Shown here piece by piece: positions 12,901 to 26,568 of a stretch of 64,000 bases of DNA. The notes below the pieces were generated by a model. That model had not been told where the DNA came from. It worked only from the letters and a program-made list of their open reading frames with translations, and made no database searches. A program made the position numbers and the translations under genes. How positions within the stretch are numbered: position 1 is the stretch's first letter; every line of letters begins with the position of its first letter. Origin of the DNA: Hofstenia miamia (lineage: Eukaryota > Xenacoelomorpha > Acoela); assembly GCA_004352715.1 (NCBI GenBank), contig SCFE01000025.1, forward strand, positions 1,768,710 to 1,832,709. The letters are read 5' to 3'.

Positions 12901-15192
12901 TTTATATATAAATTATAATCTCAATAGCTTCATCAGCATGGTTAGGACATTTGAGCAACTTACAAAAGAAGAAACTGAGAAAAATATGGAATCATGTTTC
13001 TTCCTCACTTAGTTTATCAGAAGAATGTATTATACACAAATGTAATCCTGCTCTTATAAATTTCTTAAAATGCTCTGTAAATAACATCATATCTAACAAA
13101 AGAAATTTCCTCCATAGGATAATGTGCAGCAAGGAAAATATGTCATATAGGTTTCACAGACATCACAATAACACTTTATAGTGACAGACTTCCGGAAAAC
13201 AAAAAAATATTTTCGTTCTTGGACGTCAATATCTCAGAATAAATACATTACCAGAGCTTTTATAAAGCTGAATATTTCTACTGTTTAAATTATAATTTTC
13301 TTTTTATCATGATTATTATTATCACTATTTAAAATTTCTATTTTTAGTTGATGCTACAACATTGAATTCATATTGTGAAGAAAGTATAAGAAGATCATAT
13401 GGAAGAGATCCAGATTAAAAAAACCATTTCAGCTCACATCTGTGGTGACATGAGGTACAGCAACCGTTGGTTTACGCTCTATAATTTATGACCTTTAAGC
13501 AATAAAGAATTTGTTGGTCATTGTTATAATGGTAAGTGAAAATATTGTTCCGAGATAAAACTTTTCTGCTTTTCTATAAAACCCTTTTTGCAAACAGACA
13601 CTTTACTCCTGATTCTATTCCACTAAGAAAGAATAATCCTTTGTATAATAATAGCAAAACATTTCTGTAAATTATTGCTAGCAATCAACTATGTAGTACT
13701 CCTTTATCCTCCGCTGCCATTCAACTATTTAATCAATCACTAATAATATCAAAACTTCTTTTTATGTCTTGCATTTATGCGCGTCATTATGATCATGACT
13801 TCTTATTGCAGCTTAAACACCTCTTATTTCAACATAATATAGTCATCAGAACTTTCATTTTGCCAAATTAAAATTTGATTAACCACATGATTAATGATAA
13901 ATCTTTTCAGAAGCACCTTCACCATCATCCTCTCAAAAAAATTGAATGACTATGATTATAAACTACTCAACGTAAATAATGGGAAGTGATTTTTGCCATA
14001 ATATCGATAGTATTATAGAAATCCACAGCAGGGGAAATAAGAGAATGTCCCCCCTTCAGCTTTCCAATATTGACTTTTTTCGGTTAAAAATCGAATATTC
14101 TGTTTGGAAAATTTTAAAAATTATAATCTAAGATGCTAAATGGTCTACTTTTGCAACAGTTTCATATTGTTTTGGAGGGCTTCCTACTTTTTTAATCCCT
14201 CAATTGGTAATAGAGAGGATAACAAATGAGATTTTGTTAGTGCAAATCTCACTTAAAAGTGAAGCATTCCAATTTTACTCTAATCTTTAATTTTTTTAAT
14301 TTTAAGTTGTATTACGGAGTATCATTTACTTATGAAAATGTTGGTTAAGTACCAATTAATTGCTATTGAAGTTGATGCGTGTGTCACAACAATAGAATGC
14401 TTGTCAGTAGTATAATTGAAGTATCAAATATCACCTCCAATAAGATAAAAATACCTTCCATTCTTGTATTGCAATGTGGGAAATTTATGTACGTGTTCAT
14501 GGTCAATTGACAAGTATGGACAATGATGATATAAATTCTGGGCTCCATTGATCTCCATCCTGATGCATATTTAACATAAAATTATTATCACATAAAAATA
14601 TAAATCCAATAAATTCTTACTTAAACAAACATAAATTGAATCGGTTAATTAACCGGTATAGGATTCCAAAGGTTAATCACTTTCTATTTTTATTTATAAT
14701 TAAATAAAGCATATAACTGAGTGTTTTAGCAATAATTCTTGATATTTTTTTGAAAAGTATTATTAAATTTTGATAGCAGAGTTACTTTAAACAAGCATCT
14801 AAGATATCTGTTTTGAGTACAAAATACATTGTTTATATACATATGGTTTTATCAATAACGGCTTAATGTTTGTCCAACAATATCTTCTAAGAGAACTACT
14901 TCAAAAAGAATAAACTGATTTTAAAAATCCAATAAAATGTTTTAAGTATATACAAGCAATACTTTGGCATTGCATTATTACATAACTATGAAGCAATGTG
15001 ATGAGAATTAATTATCAACTACTTTTAATGTTAGAAAACTGCGAAGTGGAAAATGCACATTTGCATTCCAAAGTAACAAAACAATTGTTGATTACGGAAT
15101 GGTTGGCTGTTTCTATTACTTACCAAACAACTACAATTGGGAAGAATAATGTAATAATAATAGGCAAACCGTCAATTCTCAACATTTTAATT
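9955..15192. other. Long AT-rich non-coding stretch
   Basis: No gene, RNA gene or clear transposon is seen in these 5 kb. It holds a (TA)n tract at 12458-12498 and the palindrome CGGTTAATTAACCG at 14642-14655, which resembles the motif flanking the hAT relic near 3.7 kb. Confidence 0.5.
12458..12498. repeat. (TA)n microsatellite
   Basis: TA dinucleotide run with one AA and one TG interruption. Confidence 0.9.
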
Positions 15193-15378
15193 TATATATA
15201 TATATATATTGTAGCATTGGTAGGGTGCACAGAAGTGCACTTACAGTAGAACACTTGCAAACTTATTCTCTAATTACAAGCGTATTCGCTTCTTATATAC
15301 AATAAATCTCAGTATAATATTTACAAATAGCTGGTTGCACTAACAATTACAGTAAACATGACAACAGCGGACTGGCCG

Positions 15379-15436
15379 ATACCAAGACCTAGGTAGCAGC
15401 CGCCGCAATACCAAGACCTAGGTACCTGCCGCCACA
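15379..15436. repeat. GC-rich 29-bp tandem repeat beside a gap
   Basis: Two units start ATACCAAGACCTAGGTA at 15379 and 15408 and end in a GCCGCC-rich segment, period 29 bp. A (TA)n run and the 478-N gap follow directly, so the array may continue inside the gap. The GC-rich unit contrasts sharply with its AT-rich surroundings. Confidence 0.75.
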
Positions 15437-15454
15437 ATATATATATATATATAT

Positions 15455-15932
15455 NNNNNNNNNNNNNNNNNNNNNNNNNNNNNNNNNNNNNNNNNNNNNN
15501 NNNNNNNNNNNNNNNNNNNNNNNNNNNNNNNNNNNNNNNNNNNNNNNNNNNNNNNNNNNNNNNNNNNNNNNNNNNNNNNNNNNNNNNNNNNNNNNNNNNN
15601 NNNNNNNNNNNNNNNNNNNNNNNNNNNNNNNNNNNNNNNNNNNNNNNNNNNNNNNNNNNNNNNNNNNNNNNNNNNNNNNNNNNNNNNNNNNNNNNNNNNN
15701 NNNNNNNNNNNNNNNNNNNNNNNNNNNNNNNNNNNNNNNNNNNNNNNNNNNNNNNNNNNNNNNNNNNNNNNNNNNNNNNNNNNNNNNNNNNNNNNNNNNN
15801 NNNNNNNNNNNNNNNNNNNNNNNNNNNNNNNNNNNNNNNNNNNNNNNNNNNNNNNNNNNNNNNNNNNNNNNNNNNNNNNNNNNNNNNNNNNNNNNNNNNN
15901 NNNNNNNNNNNNNNNNNNNNNNNNNNNNNNNN
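15455..15932. other. Assembly gap, 478 N, bounded by (TA)n
   Basis: Undetermined bases with TA dinucleotides on both sides (15437-15454 and 15933-15970). The open frames that cross it are meaningless. The microsatellite probably caused the break. Confidence 0.95.
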
Positions 15933-15970
<38 letters not shown>

Positions 15971-18182
15971 CGGATTGAATTTTATTTGTGAAATGATTGC
16001 TAAAACTGGTACGGGCAATATAAGACGCAACCGTCGCTATGCCACTGATAGCTTAATTCGAGAATTCGTTGCAAGAAGGAATAAAATTGGTCAAAATTCA
16101 ATAAAATTGTATACATACTGCAAAATGCACCATTCTAACTTAAAAATGGTATGCTATACAAAATCTGCAACTCAAACATCAATTAAAATATATGATGATA
16201 TGCTGTACAACTTGATGTATATTTTGAATTAAGTTTTCGAATTTTTTTATTATTTTTTATTAATAAATTTTGTAAGCGAAAGTTTTCTCAATGTCTTATA
16301 ACTCGGAAATGTTTCAAGCCGGATAAAATACGTAAAATTAATACTCGAAATTTTTGGCTGATTGTGATTGGAAGGTCGCTAGTTTGAATCTTGCTTGGAT
16401 ATCATTGTAAGTCTAATTCATAATTAAAGTTTGAATTAATTGAAAAATTATATTATTTTTTGATTTTATAAAATGATATCATTTGTTACTATCGCATCGC
16501 TGGATCCCTATACATTCTATAGTGCTAATTATAAGATAAAATATATTTTATGTAACAATTTAAACTGGTTTTTTATTTATAATTTTCTATTCTGTAAAGT
16601 TAATTCATCTTTTCTAAGTTAGAATACTGTATGTACATGATAATTTATCTCAAAAACTTGGATATTGATATTAAGACAGTGACCAAAATCATTATCTCAA
16701 ATTTTTTGGCCATTTAAATATATATTTGATTAAGTAAATTTTCTACTAATAGGTCATTAATTTGCTTGCAAATTTTCAGGAAAATATTAAATTTATACAG
16801 CACATGAAGTGATAGATATGAAAGAATTTAATTAGAGGTTAGGTTTGAAACAAGAGTACAAAATTTACCTTAATTGAGAGATCACGATAACACTGAAGCA
16901 TAGTATTTTTGAATGAAAGCATTTAAATTAAGTGAACAATATCACGTAGTCTATCAAATACGTCTAGACAGTACAAATTCCGCTAGAGGGCTAACTGTCT
17001 ACGCAGACAGTATATAAATATGGAAGTCAGTACTTTTAAAAAACCCAATGGCAAAATAGAAAGATTAAAAACTTTTATAAATACATTAGTGCCATTTTTC
17101 CAGACAGAAACTGGTAATCTAAGAATTTCCTTGAATAATTCCGAAATGTCTGCAGTCATGTTTACCGGCAGCGGCATTTTTATTAAATATTTAATATATA
17201 AAGTTTCATTTTACACAACTAAGGCAGTAATTGGAAGAAAGAAAATTGTTTGTTATATATAATATACACCTGACGATGTATTTATAAATGTGATACTGAC
17301 AGTATTTAGTCACATCTTCTTGTCTAATTTTGCCTTTGAATTTTAGAACATCACTTGCACGCATTGCAAGATTTTCTAACTGCGGACATCTCAGTCGTGA
17401 TGAATTTAATGATCAATGACCTTACAATAATCTTTAAAAATTCTCAAAACATTGCAAAATGACCCTTAGACGACATTTCATTTTTTGCAATATTTCCATA
17501 GATATATATTTTTAATAGAAAAAATCAAAGTTGGAAACCTGAAGAGAGGACATTCCGAGCACACAGTACTGGTTATATGAAATGCTATTGCTTTCTTTAA
17601 CATTTTGATGAAATTGTAATTAAACAAAACATTGTGTAGGTGTTATGATCTTTAGCCATAGGAGGTAATATTGCAAGATCTAGACACATGCAACAATCGA
17701 GGGATGGTAAAGTTTATATAAGCAATTGAGTATTTTTGCAGACTTGTATTCTTCGCCTGATTTTTGAAAAATATTTACTAAACTACACATTTATGCATTC
17801 AGTAATGGATGTAGTGTAAGCATTCTAACAATCTGATGTATATTTATCCTAAGCTGACCATAGTTTATTCATTAGAGATGGCATGAGCAGCCAGAACATG
17901 AAATTGCAAGTCAAGGCAAGGCCTGTCTGGGCTGGAGTTGGGAGTAGGCATTGGAAGAATGGAACGAAATATAAAGTATAACTTACTATTATAAACTCAA
18001 ATGCAGTGAATGTAATATAATTTATAAAAATTCCTCGAAAAATCGAATTTACATTTTTTGACCCGTATCATAAAATGGGTTTAAAATGTGGGACAGATTT
18101 CAGTCAAGCTTATTTTTTGTGGATTAGGTCTGGGTTTAAGTATTTGGTCTCAATCCATCTCTGAAATTCATAGAGTTATAAT
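15971..18182. other. AT-rich non-coding DNA
   Basis: No recognisable gene. The open frames near 15975-16232 and 17020-17262 encode AT-biased peptides with no family resemblance, and the second is mirrored by a frame on the other strand. Confidence 0.5.
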
Positions 18183-18605
18183 CGGTTTATTCCACAACTT
18201 TAAACAATTTTTCCCAAGCCTTTTAGGAAATTTGGACATATGCACTTGCATAGACATTATATCTATAGATAAACATCCTTCTCGAGTAGGATGAATATTT
18301 AATCGGTGTCACAGTATATCAAAAGAATGACAACGAAGATTTGTGGTGCAAAATTATTCCTGTAGTTGAAGTATCTGAACCTCTTAAATATTTTCCAGAC
18401 ATGTATTGCTTAATATCAAAAGTCGTGTTTCCGATGCGTGCCTGAAGGTGTATTGACTAAGATGTAAGTGAATGCAAAGACTATCCTCTAATTCTTGGTG
18501 TTTTCAAATTTTAGATAACTCTATAATAGTTCTTGAGTTATGAGCGCTTCAGAATTTTTTAAAAATCCATCATAAATTGTAAAAATCTCTGGGTTACTAA
18601 GGTTA
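18183..18605 (+). repeat. Dispersed repeat family A, copy 2 (diverged)
   Basis: Blocks in the family A order: CGGTTTATTCCACAAC, TTTTTCCCAAGCCTTTTAGG, then near 18530 TTCTTGAGTTATGAGCGCTT. It is more diverged than copies 1, 4, 5 and 6. Confidence 0.55.
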
Positions 18606-19175
18606 ACTATTTGATGTATTTAAGATGCATATAAACAGTCATTGAATGTCCTAAGAAAAAGATAAGAAAATATATGGTTGACTGGAAAGAGAATGAGATA
18701 AAGAAAATTATTTATTCAAATAGATGGAACGTCTGATTATTGGTGAAAAATACTTATTACAATAAATTATAAAAAAATATATTGAAATATATTATTTATT
18801 TTTTCATATTGTGATTTCATTGGAATAGTTAATGCGAAAAAAATGAATTACTGTGGGCTTGAGAAAAATAACTAAATTTTCAGTGGCTAGATTATAATTA
18901 TTTTCAAATAGCTAGGTAAAACATGATGAAAGAGGGGAAGAACATGGAAGAATAAAATTATAATATTCTACTTAAGTATGTTTGGCAAATTTCTTTATAA
19001 GGAAATCATGGAAACAATTTTGATCAATGAGATTACTTGTTTACACCCAATAAAGCCCTTAAGTATCTTATCTGAAAATAAATCTAAGGATTTGCAAACC
19101 AATACATCCCATCCCAACCTTATCGATCTCACACGAAATTTCTAATGAAAACTGTGTACTCATGTGGTGGCATTC

Positions 19176-19560
19176 TTTGATTAAATTTCCCAGCGTTAGC
19201 TTAAGATCCAAATCGTTTTGTTCACATTTTCTAACAATTTTTTCCGAACCTATTAAAAAATTTGTCAATTTTAGAATGTTTGTTCAAATATTGATGAACA
19301 TTTTTTTAAAATTATTTCTGTGCCAGAGTACATTAAAGGATTGATTATTTTTCAACAAAAGTTTCAACTTTAAAAAATTAAATTCTTCATCTCATTTCTA
19401 ATCAGCTTTTTCAGTTAATAGACATCGCAAATCCTTCTAAGCAAGCTATCAGGGGTTGAGACTCATTAATGCGGTCGTGGATGCGCATGGTTTAAAAGCG
19501 TAGTGAAGAGGCCCTCTTCTATTGTGTAGGCTTTTCAGATTATGGATATTTTTATTATTT
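19176..19560 (+). repeat. Dispersed repeat family A, copy 3 (diverged)
   Basis: Contains AAATCGTTTTGTTCACATTT, TTTTTTCCGAACCTATTAAA and the GC-richer block with GCGGTCGTGG before TTTTCAGATTATGG, matching copy 4 at 23.4 kb. Confidence 0.5.
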
Positions 19561-21031
19561 TTTGAGTAATAGTCGTTTAAAATCTCTTCATGAAATCAGC
19601 ATAGATTTCAATATATTCCTGATAAAATTTGCCCTTAACAAGCGGCAACTGCAAATGCGTTTGTTAGAAGATGCAACTAATATTGATGTTCTTTTAGGAA
19701 GCAATTCATTCAATACACATTTAAAGAAATTTTATCTTAAATTATAGAGTTTTGCTTCAATAACTCCACATTTTGAAAAATTATTCTTTTAATAAATATG
19801 GATAAATCCTATTTTTGCACTTTTAAAATTTAAAAAGGCTATGTATATAATGCAATTAACTAAAGAACCTGCTATATATTGAATATTGCGTTATATTAAC
19901 TTTTAGAAATCACGCAGTGCATTTTCCTATAAATCTGTTATTTCTTTTGAAAATACATTAACATATTTGTATATTATCTTTAACGCAAGAACACGCAACC
20001 GTCAATTCGGCGGTATAAACAATTTTGTTTATTCACGTCTAACTTACCAAACAACTTCAGCAGGTACTTGTATAGATTATAAGGTTGAATGATAAACTTT
20101 AGCGTCATCTAAAATTTGAATAGTACAAACGAAGAAACGATTTTATTAAACACGCAAAAAAGAATGTTGAAACATTTTCTGTAATATTTCACGGTGTTGT
20201 AGCGCTATTAAATCTATTTCGAAATCGCTCAGTAGAATAATCAGTGCGCTTAGGGATGTAAATTGAAGCAGTCGCAGGTCACTCAACTTGATAATTTTCT
20301 GAAAAACCTATCTTTTCTTGATTAGTTGTTACTTCAACTGTGCTAATATGTCAATTAAGTTTGACACTACAAATCGTAAGAGTTAATTATATATATGCAA
20401 TTTAAAATCTTCTGAATGACCGCGTTTCCAAATATACATCCTTGAAATTTTATTGGGTAATGTCTCTCCCTTATACTACGTATCTCCATTATAAATATAT
20501 TTAAATTCGAGTGAATACTGTGGGAGTAATGGCAAAAAAAGTATTTTGGGAAAAATCGCGATTTCCTATAAAGACCTTTAGAAATTTTGGACGGTTTCCC
20601 GCCAAACATAATGATTTTGTATTTTACATTGCAAAAACGGGATATATATATTTAAACTAGATGAGATATAAATTATCTTTGCTTCCCCCAATAAGCCATC
20701 TATTTCCATTCAACATATTGGGGTAAATGAGGTCTTAAGTGGGCATTTGAAAGCTCTAGTTTCAATAGAGAACACATTTTCAGGCATGAATCTAAACTTG
20801 TTGCGAACTGGAAAAAACAAAAGTGAATGTTTAAGGAACTCCCAATAACCTTCTGCCATAATTATTTCTGCAGTTGCACATCTGCAAAAGCCTTTTTAGT
20901 TGGTGAATATCGTATATTCAAAAAAACATACCAGGCTGTAACGTCCACTTGCGGAATTTATTAGTAGGGGATGGTATTCAAGACAATGCCAATTGCAGTA
21001 AATTTCTTTGAAATGAATAACGAGCTATCGT
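19561..21031. other. AT-rich non-coding DNA
   Basis: Nothing recognised; short open frames only. Confidence 0.5.
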
Positions 21032-21401
21032 TACCCAATAAACAATAATATGTTTTTTGCCCGCTTAATGGTATAACACGTTGTAAGGCGTCTTAAGGTA
21101 CGTCTTCTAAAGGTCTTATAAAACACCATTTCTAAACGTTGCTGAATGCCATCTAGTGTCCGCCAAACAATGTTCTAAACGTTTTCTAACCGTCTTCTAG
21201 ACGTCTTTTAAACGTCTCCTAGAAATCTTCTACACGTTTTCTAGACATCTCAATACGTCTTCTAAACCATTTCTAGAAGTCTTAAAGACGTCTTCTACAC
21301 TTGATATAAACTCCATTTTTAAGCCTCTTCTTAGACGTCTTCTAAACCATTTTAAGATGTGTTATAAGACGTCTTCTAAGCGATTTATTGCTTATTGGGT
21401 A
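21032..21401. mobile_element. TA-flanked MITE with internal CGTCTTCTA array
   Basis: The left end reads TA-CCCAATAAACAATAA and the right end, inverted, reads TA-CCCAATAAGCAATAA. A 366-bp unit (21034-21399) is thus bounded by near-perfect inverted repeats and flanked on both sides by TA, the target duplication of Tc1/mariner elements. The interior is a degenerate array of roughly 12-bp units based on TTCTAAACGTCT, many containing the palindrome GACGTC. There is no coding capacity. A non-autonomous Tc1/mariner-type MITE is the best reading. Confidence 0.7.
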
Positions 21402-23058
21402 CCACATTGCACAGATTCTCCAATATTCTGTAACCACAAGGAATAAGAAATATGACGCAATTGTGGACCGACATTGACCAATCTGCTTTTCTTCACATGA
21501 AAGTACCAGTATTCTTTATAAGCTTTGCAGTCAAATAATACTCTTAAATATGGATACTGTAAATATTTGCGACGTTGTGATGTCATTTTCTATCAATGAA
21601 AAGAAGGACTTATATTAAGATAGAATATGGTTTGCAAGAAAATGCCTGGTTTATGAGCTTATTTCTTCAAGAGTTTCTTAGAGCTAATAGAATTTGTTTT
21701 TTAGTTCCTAATGATTAATGGTTTGCATCAAAACGTTTTTTATTGTATTAAAGAAATTATTCCGAAGTTTAGATTGAAGGCTTTTCGAAAACTTAATGAA
21801 AGACAGGATCTTTGTGTTTTGGTATTGTCATTACTACCTGTGATTTTAAAATTCATTTGTCGATGAAAATCACAATAGTAAAAATTCTAGTGGGTGTGTC
21901 ATCTGTTGAGCAGGTTTTTTCAAGATATAAGTTTGTGCACAGCGGTTTTTGTGAAGCATAATTTTAACACAATTGCATAAATTGCGAATACCTCTAGTTA
22001 AGAAATAAAATGCGAAAATTCAATTACTTTGTGTAATCATGAAGATTTAGACTGAAATTTGAGTAAAGAAGATAATTAACTATTTGAAGCTTTAAAAGCC
22101 TAGTTTGGTGTTGTAGCTTTAAACAGTTTCTAGTTAACAGTTTTTGAATTTCGATTTATTTTTTTTGTAGAAATTTCCGTTCCATTGGCATTGTAATTGA
22201 TACTTAGATTTGAGGATATAGTATTTTATAGGACCCACTAACTACTAACAAGTATAATTTTGCGACCTTTGTTATGCATTTACCTATTGCACAAAATCTG
22301 TTAAGCCCATAAGAATAGATGATTGAAGTCACGAATACATGAATTGATCTTACTATAAAATAACGAGGGGAGACTGACGCATAGTGTCATGCCGGGGTTC
22401 AAAGGAATTTGCCGATTTCTCCTAGGCCGAACCTCGATACTTTGCAAACTCGAATCTGAGCAAATTCATCTAAGTGAAATTACGCCATCAGTGTTTCTCG
22501 CATAGAGGACTCTATATTTCTCTTACTCTTGTGATCATATTCAGTCGCCAAAGCAAGAGGGAGGAGGACATGGTGGAATGTTAAATTTTGAACATTGACT
22601 TTCATTGCTTAAATCAAACAATTTTTTGAAAATAATTTAAGCAAAATAATTGAAATTAGGGTGTGGAGATGCATTTTCAAGGTCTATTTTAAAATATTGT
22701 TCTCCACTCAAGTTGTTCAAACCTGACATGTCCTCTTCAGAAAATCTTGCGCAAACCCCTGATTTGTATATTCCATATTGTAAATAAACATGTATTCTTC
22801 AATATTTACACACGATTTGTAAAGCAGGTTTTTATACTTCGAGGAGAATTAAAATTTTGAAAAAGGTAGGTGATCGAAAAATTTTTAGATCGGAGTAGCA
22901 TAACACCATATTAAAAATCGCTTGTGAATAATATTCATTTCAGCATATATATGTGAAGAATAAATTATTATTATTTTCTGCAACACTAGTATTTGAGAGG
23001 TTTTTTTGTTATTTCAAGATGTATAATTTGATTAATTTCAAGATTATCCTTCAAGAGT
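21402..23058. other. Non-coding DNA
   Basis: No gene is seen. A GC-richer patch at 22370-22560 (GGGGAGACTGACGCATAG) stands out but has no open frame or RNA structure that I can support; it may be a repeat fragment. Confidence 0.45.
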
Positions 23059-23485
23059 CTAGCAACCTTTTGAAAGTACAAACCGTTTTTCCATTTTATA
23101 CAAATAATTTTATCCAAGCCTCTTATGAAATTTGTAAGGCATTGACATATGATTGGGCAACGTTCTTGAATGCAATGTTAAAAAATTCTATTGACAGATA
23201 TTGCTCTACCCGACAAAGTTGAAAAGATAACTATTTTCCGAATTTTTGAAAAATATTTATATTTCCTCCATATCGAGTGTTCATGTAATTATAATGTTTC
23301 GAGCCCATAGATGCAACGAAGAACTTTAACTGTTTCTGGATATGATCTCCCAACCCCGTTAAGGCGTGGCGTTTGCAAAGACAGAGATCACGCGGTCTTT
23401 TTCAGATTATTGATGTTGTTATTAGTTTTAAGTTTATATGCGTTGAAAATTTTTTTGAGGACCTTTAAAAATTGTTAGGAAACCC
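23059..23485 (+). repeat. Dispersed repeat family A, copy 4
   Basis: Contains AGCAACCTTTTGAAAGTACA, ACAAACCGTTTTTCCATTTT, TTTATCCAAGCCTCTTATG, then GAGCCCATAGATGCAACG, TGATCTCCCAACCCCG, CACGCGGTC and TTTTTCAGATTATTGATG. The 3' blocks are better kept here than in most copies. Confidence 0.65.
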
Positions 23486-24890
23486 ATGGCGTGTTTAATG
23501 TTAAGTGTTCGCTACCAAATTTTCCATGCTTGGTAAACATGTGCCATGGGGATACAAGCATTTTCAATGACTGTAAGCAATATGGGGAAATAACAGGTAT
23601 TAGGAAATCTTATTGGAATAAAAATAGAGACATTTTAATTATAAAATATGTTCAACAGAAAACATATTAATGACATTGTCAATTAGGTTTACATAGGTAC
23701 ACGATTTTATAGCTAATCCATCTGTTTAATGTTTTCACTTCCTTCAATTCTACACTTTAATAATATGCGCTAGAGTGATTGATTTTGTCCAACGCAATCT
23801 GCAGACGTCTATGTGTCAACTGTATAAATGTATACATAGAGGTCATATGACTATTTCGCATTGCCCTAAAAAATTTACTTTAGCACAAGACGAATGCTTC
23901 ATTCAAAATATTCAAATTCCAGAGCAAATATTCTAAATAAAGGAGAATCCAAGGCTGGAATATCCACACTACTTATTTCACATAAACTTAATAGTTTTCA
24001 AGAATATTGTGATGTTTATTTTTCATGCTATCATTATGCTTTTTCATCACATGCCTCTGTTTTGTGGTAGGGCAGGGTGGCGTTTCCCTGATGAATAGTT
24101 GTATGTAAAAAGCAATAAATCATTAAATTTGTGGTACAAAGTAGAGGCTGGCGCCGATGTCTTTATATTTGCTTAGCGGCGACTTTTCAGCCGGCTGGTA
24201 TTTTAACAAAATCATAACCACTTAAAAATTTTATTTAGAAACCACTTTGCATACAATAAGCAGGCTTTTAGCATAAGACAATACGAGTGAATGCTCATTA
24301 AAACATTTAGCACGCTAAGAGATTCTTAGACGCATCCATTGTAAGCTAAAATGCATATATGTCTGATTATAATGCTACATTACATACATTTCTTCAGACC
24401 AGTTAAGCCATCGAAAGTCTAGTATTTTTGAAATTTTCCTAGAAATTTTTAGAGAAATCCCATTGATTTTTTAGGAATATTGTAAATTGCTGAATTTCAA
24501 GCATCATTTTAAAATTCGTTGTTACATGTAGTATTATTTTTACAGATAACCTTCATTAAAAAGTTTTTGGTTAGATTTCGAAAGGAATCATTAAGTCTAA
24601 TTTCGGTGTTGCGTCGAGCGTGCGTTTAGCTATTGTCATTGGATAATAGCTAAAATGAACACATTAACAAAGTCGAACACCCTTTATAATGAATAAAATC
24701 TATAATATTTTTTAGTCATTTGAAAAAATCCATGAAGTGATTCAGTTAATCCCTATCATTGCGTCTGTCAACATTTTGTTGACAACATCAAAATCAACTA
24801 GGGAAAGAATAAAACTAAAAGTGTAGAAAAATACTGAAGCTTAAACATATATTGTATGTATAGGGAATTTCATTAGGTATTAAACTAAGG
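23486..24890. other. Non-coding DNA
   Basis: No gene is seen. At 24145-24205 a GC-rich patch (GAGGCTGGCGCCGATGTC, TTTTCAGCCGGCTGG) has short inverted GGC/GCC elements and may be a transposon end, but its partner was not found. Confidence 0.45.
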
Positions 24891-25412
24891 ACTTAAATGT
24901 GTTATACACTTATTTTTAGTCTCACTGAATATATTTTAACAATAGAAAGGCCATTACTCCTTAGGATTCTTTTTCATACAGAATTTCAAAATAGAACATT
25001 ATGTAAAAGAATGAAAAAAATTACACGTGCAAATTCAAATGGATAATCAGTATATTTGGTGNAACGACGTTGATATTTTTTACTTTGACCCTGGCTGGCA
25101 TGGATATGATGTAATTTTGTACTTACTCTGACGTCATTGGAATATGTTCTGTTGGCAAACACATTTGTTTGTAGTCTATTGTTTAAAATGTAGCCAATTT
25201 TTTTATACAAATTACTTAAAAATTGTCAAAGATGATTGAANACTTAAATGTGTTATACACTTATTTTTAGTCTCACTGAATATATTTTAACAATAGAAAG
25301 GCCATTACTCCTTAGGATTCTTTTTCATACAGAATTTCAAAATAGAACATTATGTAAAAGAATGAAAAAAATTACACGTGCAAATTCAAATGGATAATCA
25401 GTATATTTGGTG
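24891..25412. repeat. Contig-overlap duplication with a misplaced 178-bp slice
   Basis: 24891-25061 (171 bp) recurs as 25242-25412. Between the single Ns at 25062 and 25241 sits 25063-25240, whose 178 bp match 26588-26765, part of the left terminal repeat of the element at 26569. The pattern fits two overlapping contigs with an unrelated repeat contig dropped between them. Confidence 0.85.
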
Positions 25413-26562
25413 CATATACCTGTTTTTGTATTTAACGAATGCATGTGGAAGTAAACAAAATTTTAGTTTGAGTCACTTTTGACACATTTGGCTGTTCTAG
25501 TGTTAAATGACTGATAAACTACAAGCCAATAAAAATAAAGATTGAAGATGAAAGACGAGAAGATGCCCGTTTTTAAGCCTATTTAATCGTTATCATTTGT
25601 CACGTTAACTGATTGAACAAATTCAAGTTCATTAATGTATTGGAATAACGTATTGCATGATATTTCTTTATATTAATTTTCAAAATTCTACTTTGAATTA
25701 TGGTTAAACTCAGAGTATCATACTTTTGCACATCATTTTATTGTTTCAGTACTGATATTCTTTGGTATTTGACCTCACATTGATGTTTCTTGAGGTTTTC
25801 AAATCCAAAGAAACTACAGAAAGTGCATCCCTTCATTGATTCCTGGCAACAAAATGTTGAGTATGTAGTAAATTCAAATCTTTGAAATTTTCTATATTAC
25901 AAAGATTTATTAGTAATAGAATGGACTGTCATCAATTTGATGAAAATATATGGAGATATTTTAAGATTTGTTATAATCTTGATAACGTGAGAGAAGGGGG
26001 ATGTTGGCTTATTTACATACTCAACAAAAACTTCAAATATAATAATATGAAGTGATATCTTAGTTTGTCACATTTAAATTTATTTGCTGTATAACTAAAT
26101 TAGCAATACCAATTTCTTGTATCAATTCTCGTTATCCATGAAAACATTACATTTTCACTGATTGAATTGCCATTAATGCTCGAATTATATACATCACTGA
26201 TAATGTCTGACATTTAAGCATCTACGTGCATTGCGTCAAATATAAATCAACCAATTGTGTTTCAGGAAGTGGGAGTGAATGGTGCTTATTTAACGAATTC
26301 TTTTCGATTGTCTGTTAAAATGTGTTTAACTAGAGCAACTAACAATCACACTCGTACATCCCAAGATAATTGTTGAACAATGTGACTCATTATTTTAAAT
26401 TCTCGAAATTACGCAATAACCAAGACAATTATAAAAATTGATTTTTCACTTAAACAAATACAATTTTTAAAAATATTAAAAATAATTAGTTTATGCGGTT
26501 AGATGAAGATTGATCAATATAAAACATCTAAATTTTGTATGCTACAAGCAATGAGTGTTTCT
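25413..26562. other. AT-rich non-coding DNA
   Basis: Nothing recognised up to the GATATG direct repeat that flanks the next element. Confidence 0.5.
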
Positions 26563-26568
26563 GATATG

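Noticed and set aside
15389-16030. 213-codon open frame across the gap
   Set aside because: Almost all of it is undetermined bases and TA repeat (YIYI), so it is an artefact of reading through Ns.
16365-16400. tRNA-like B box (GGTCGCTAGTTTGAATCTTGC region)
   Set aside because: It resembles the Pol III B box, but I find no A box at the right distance and no cloverleaf pairing, so neither a tRNA gene nor a SINE is supported.
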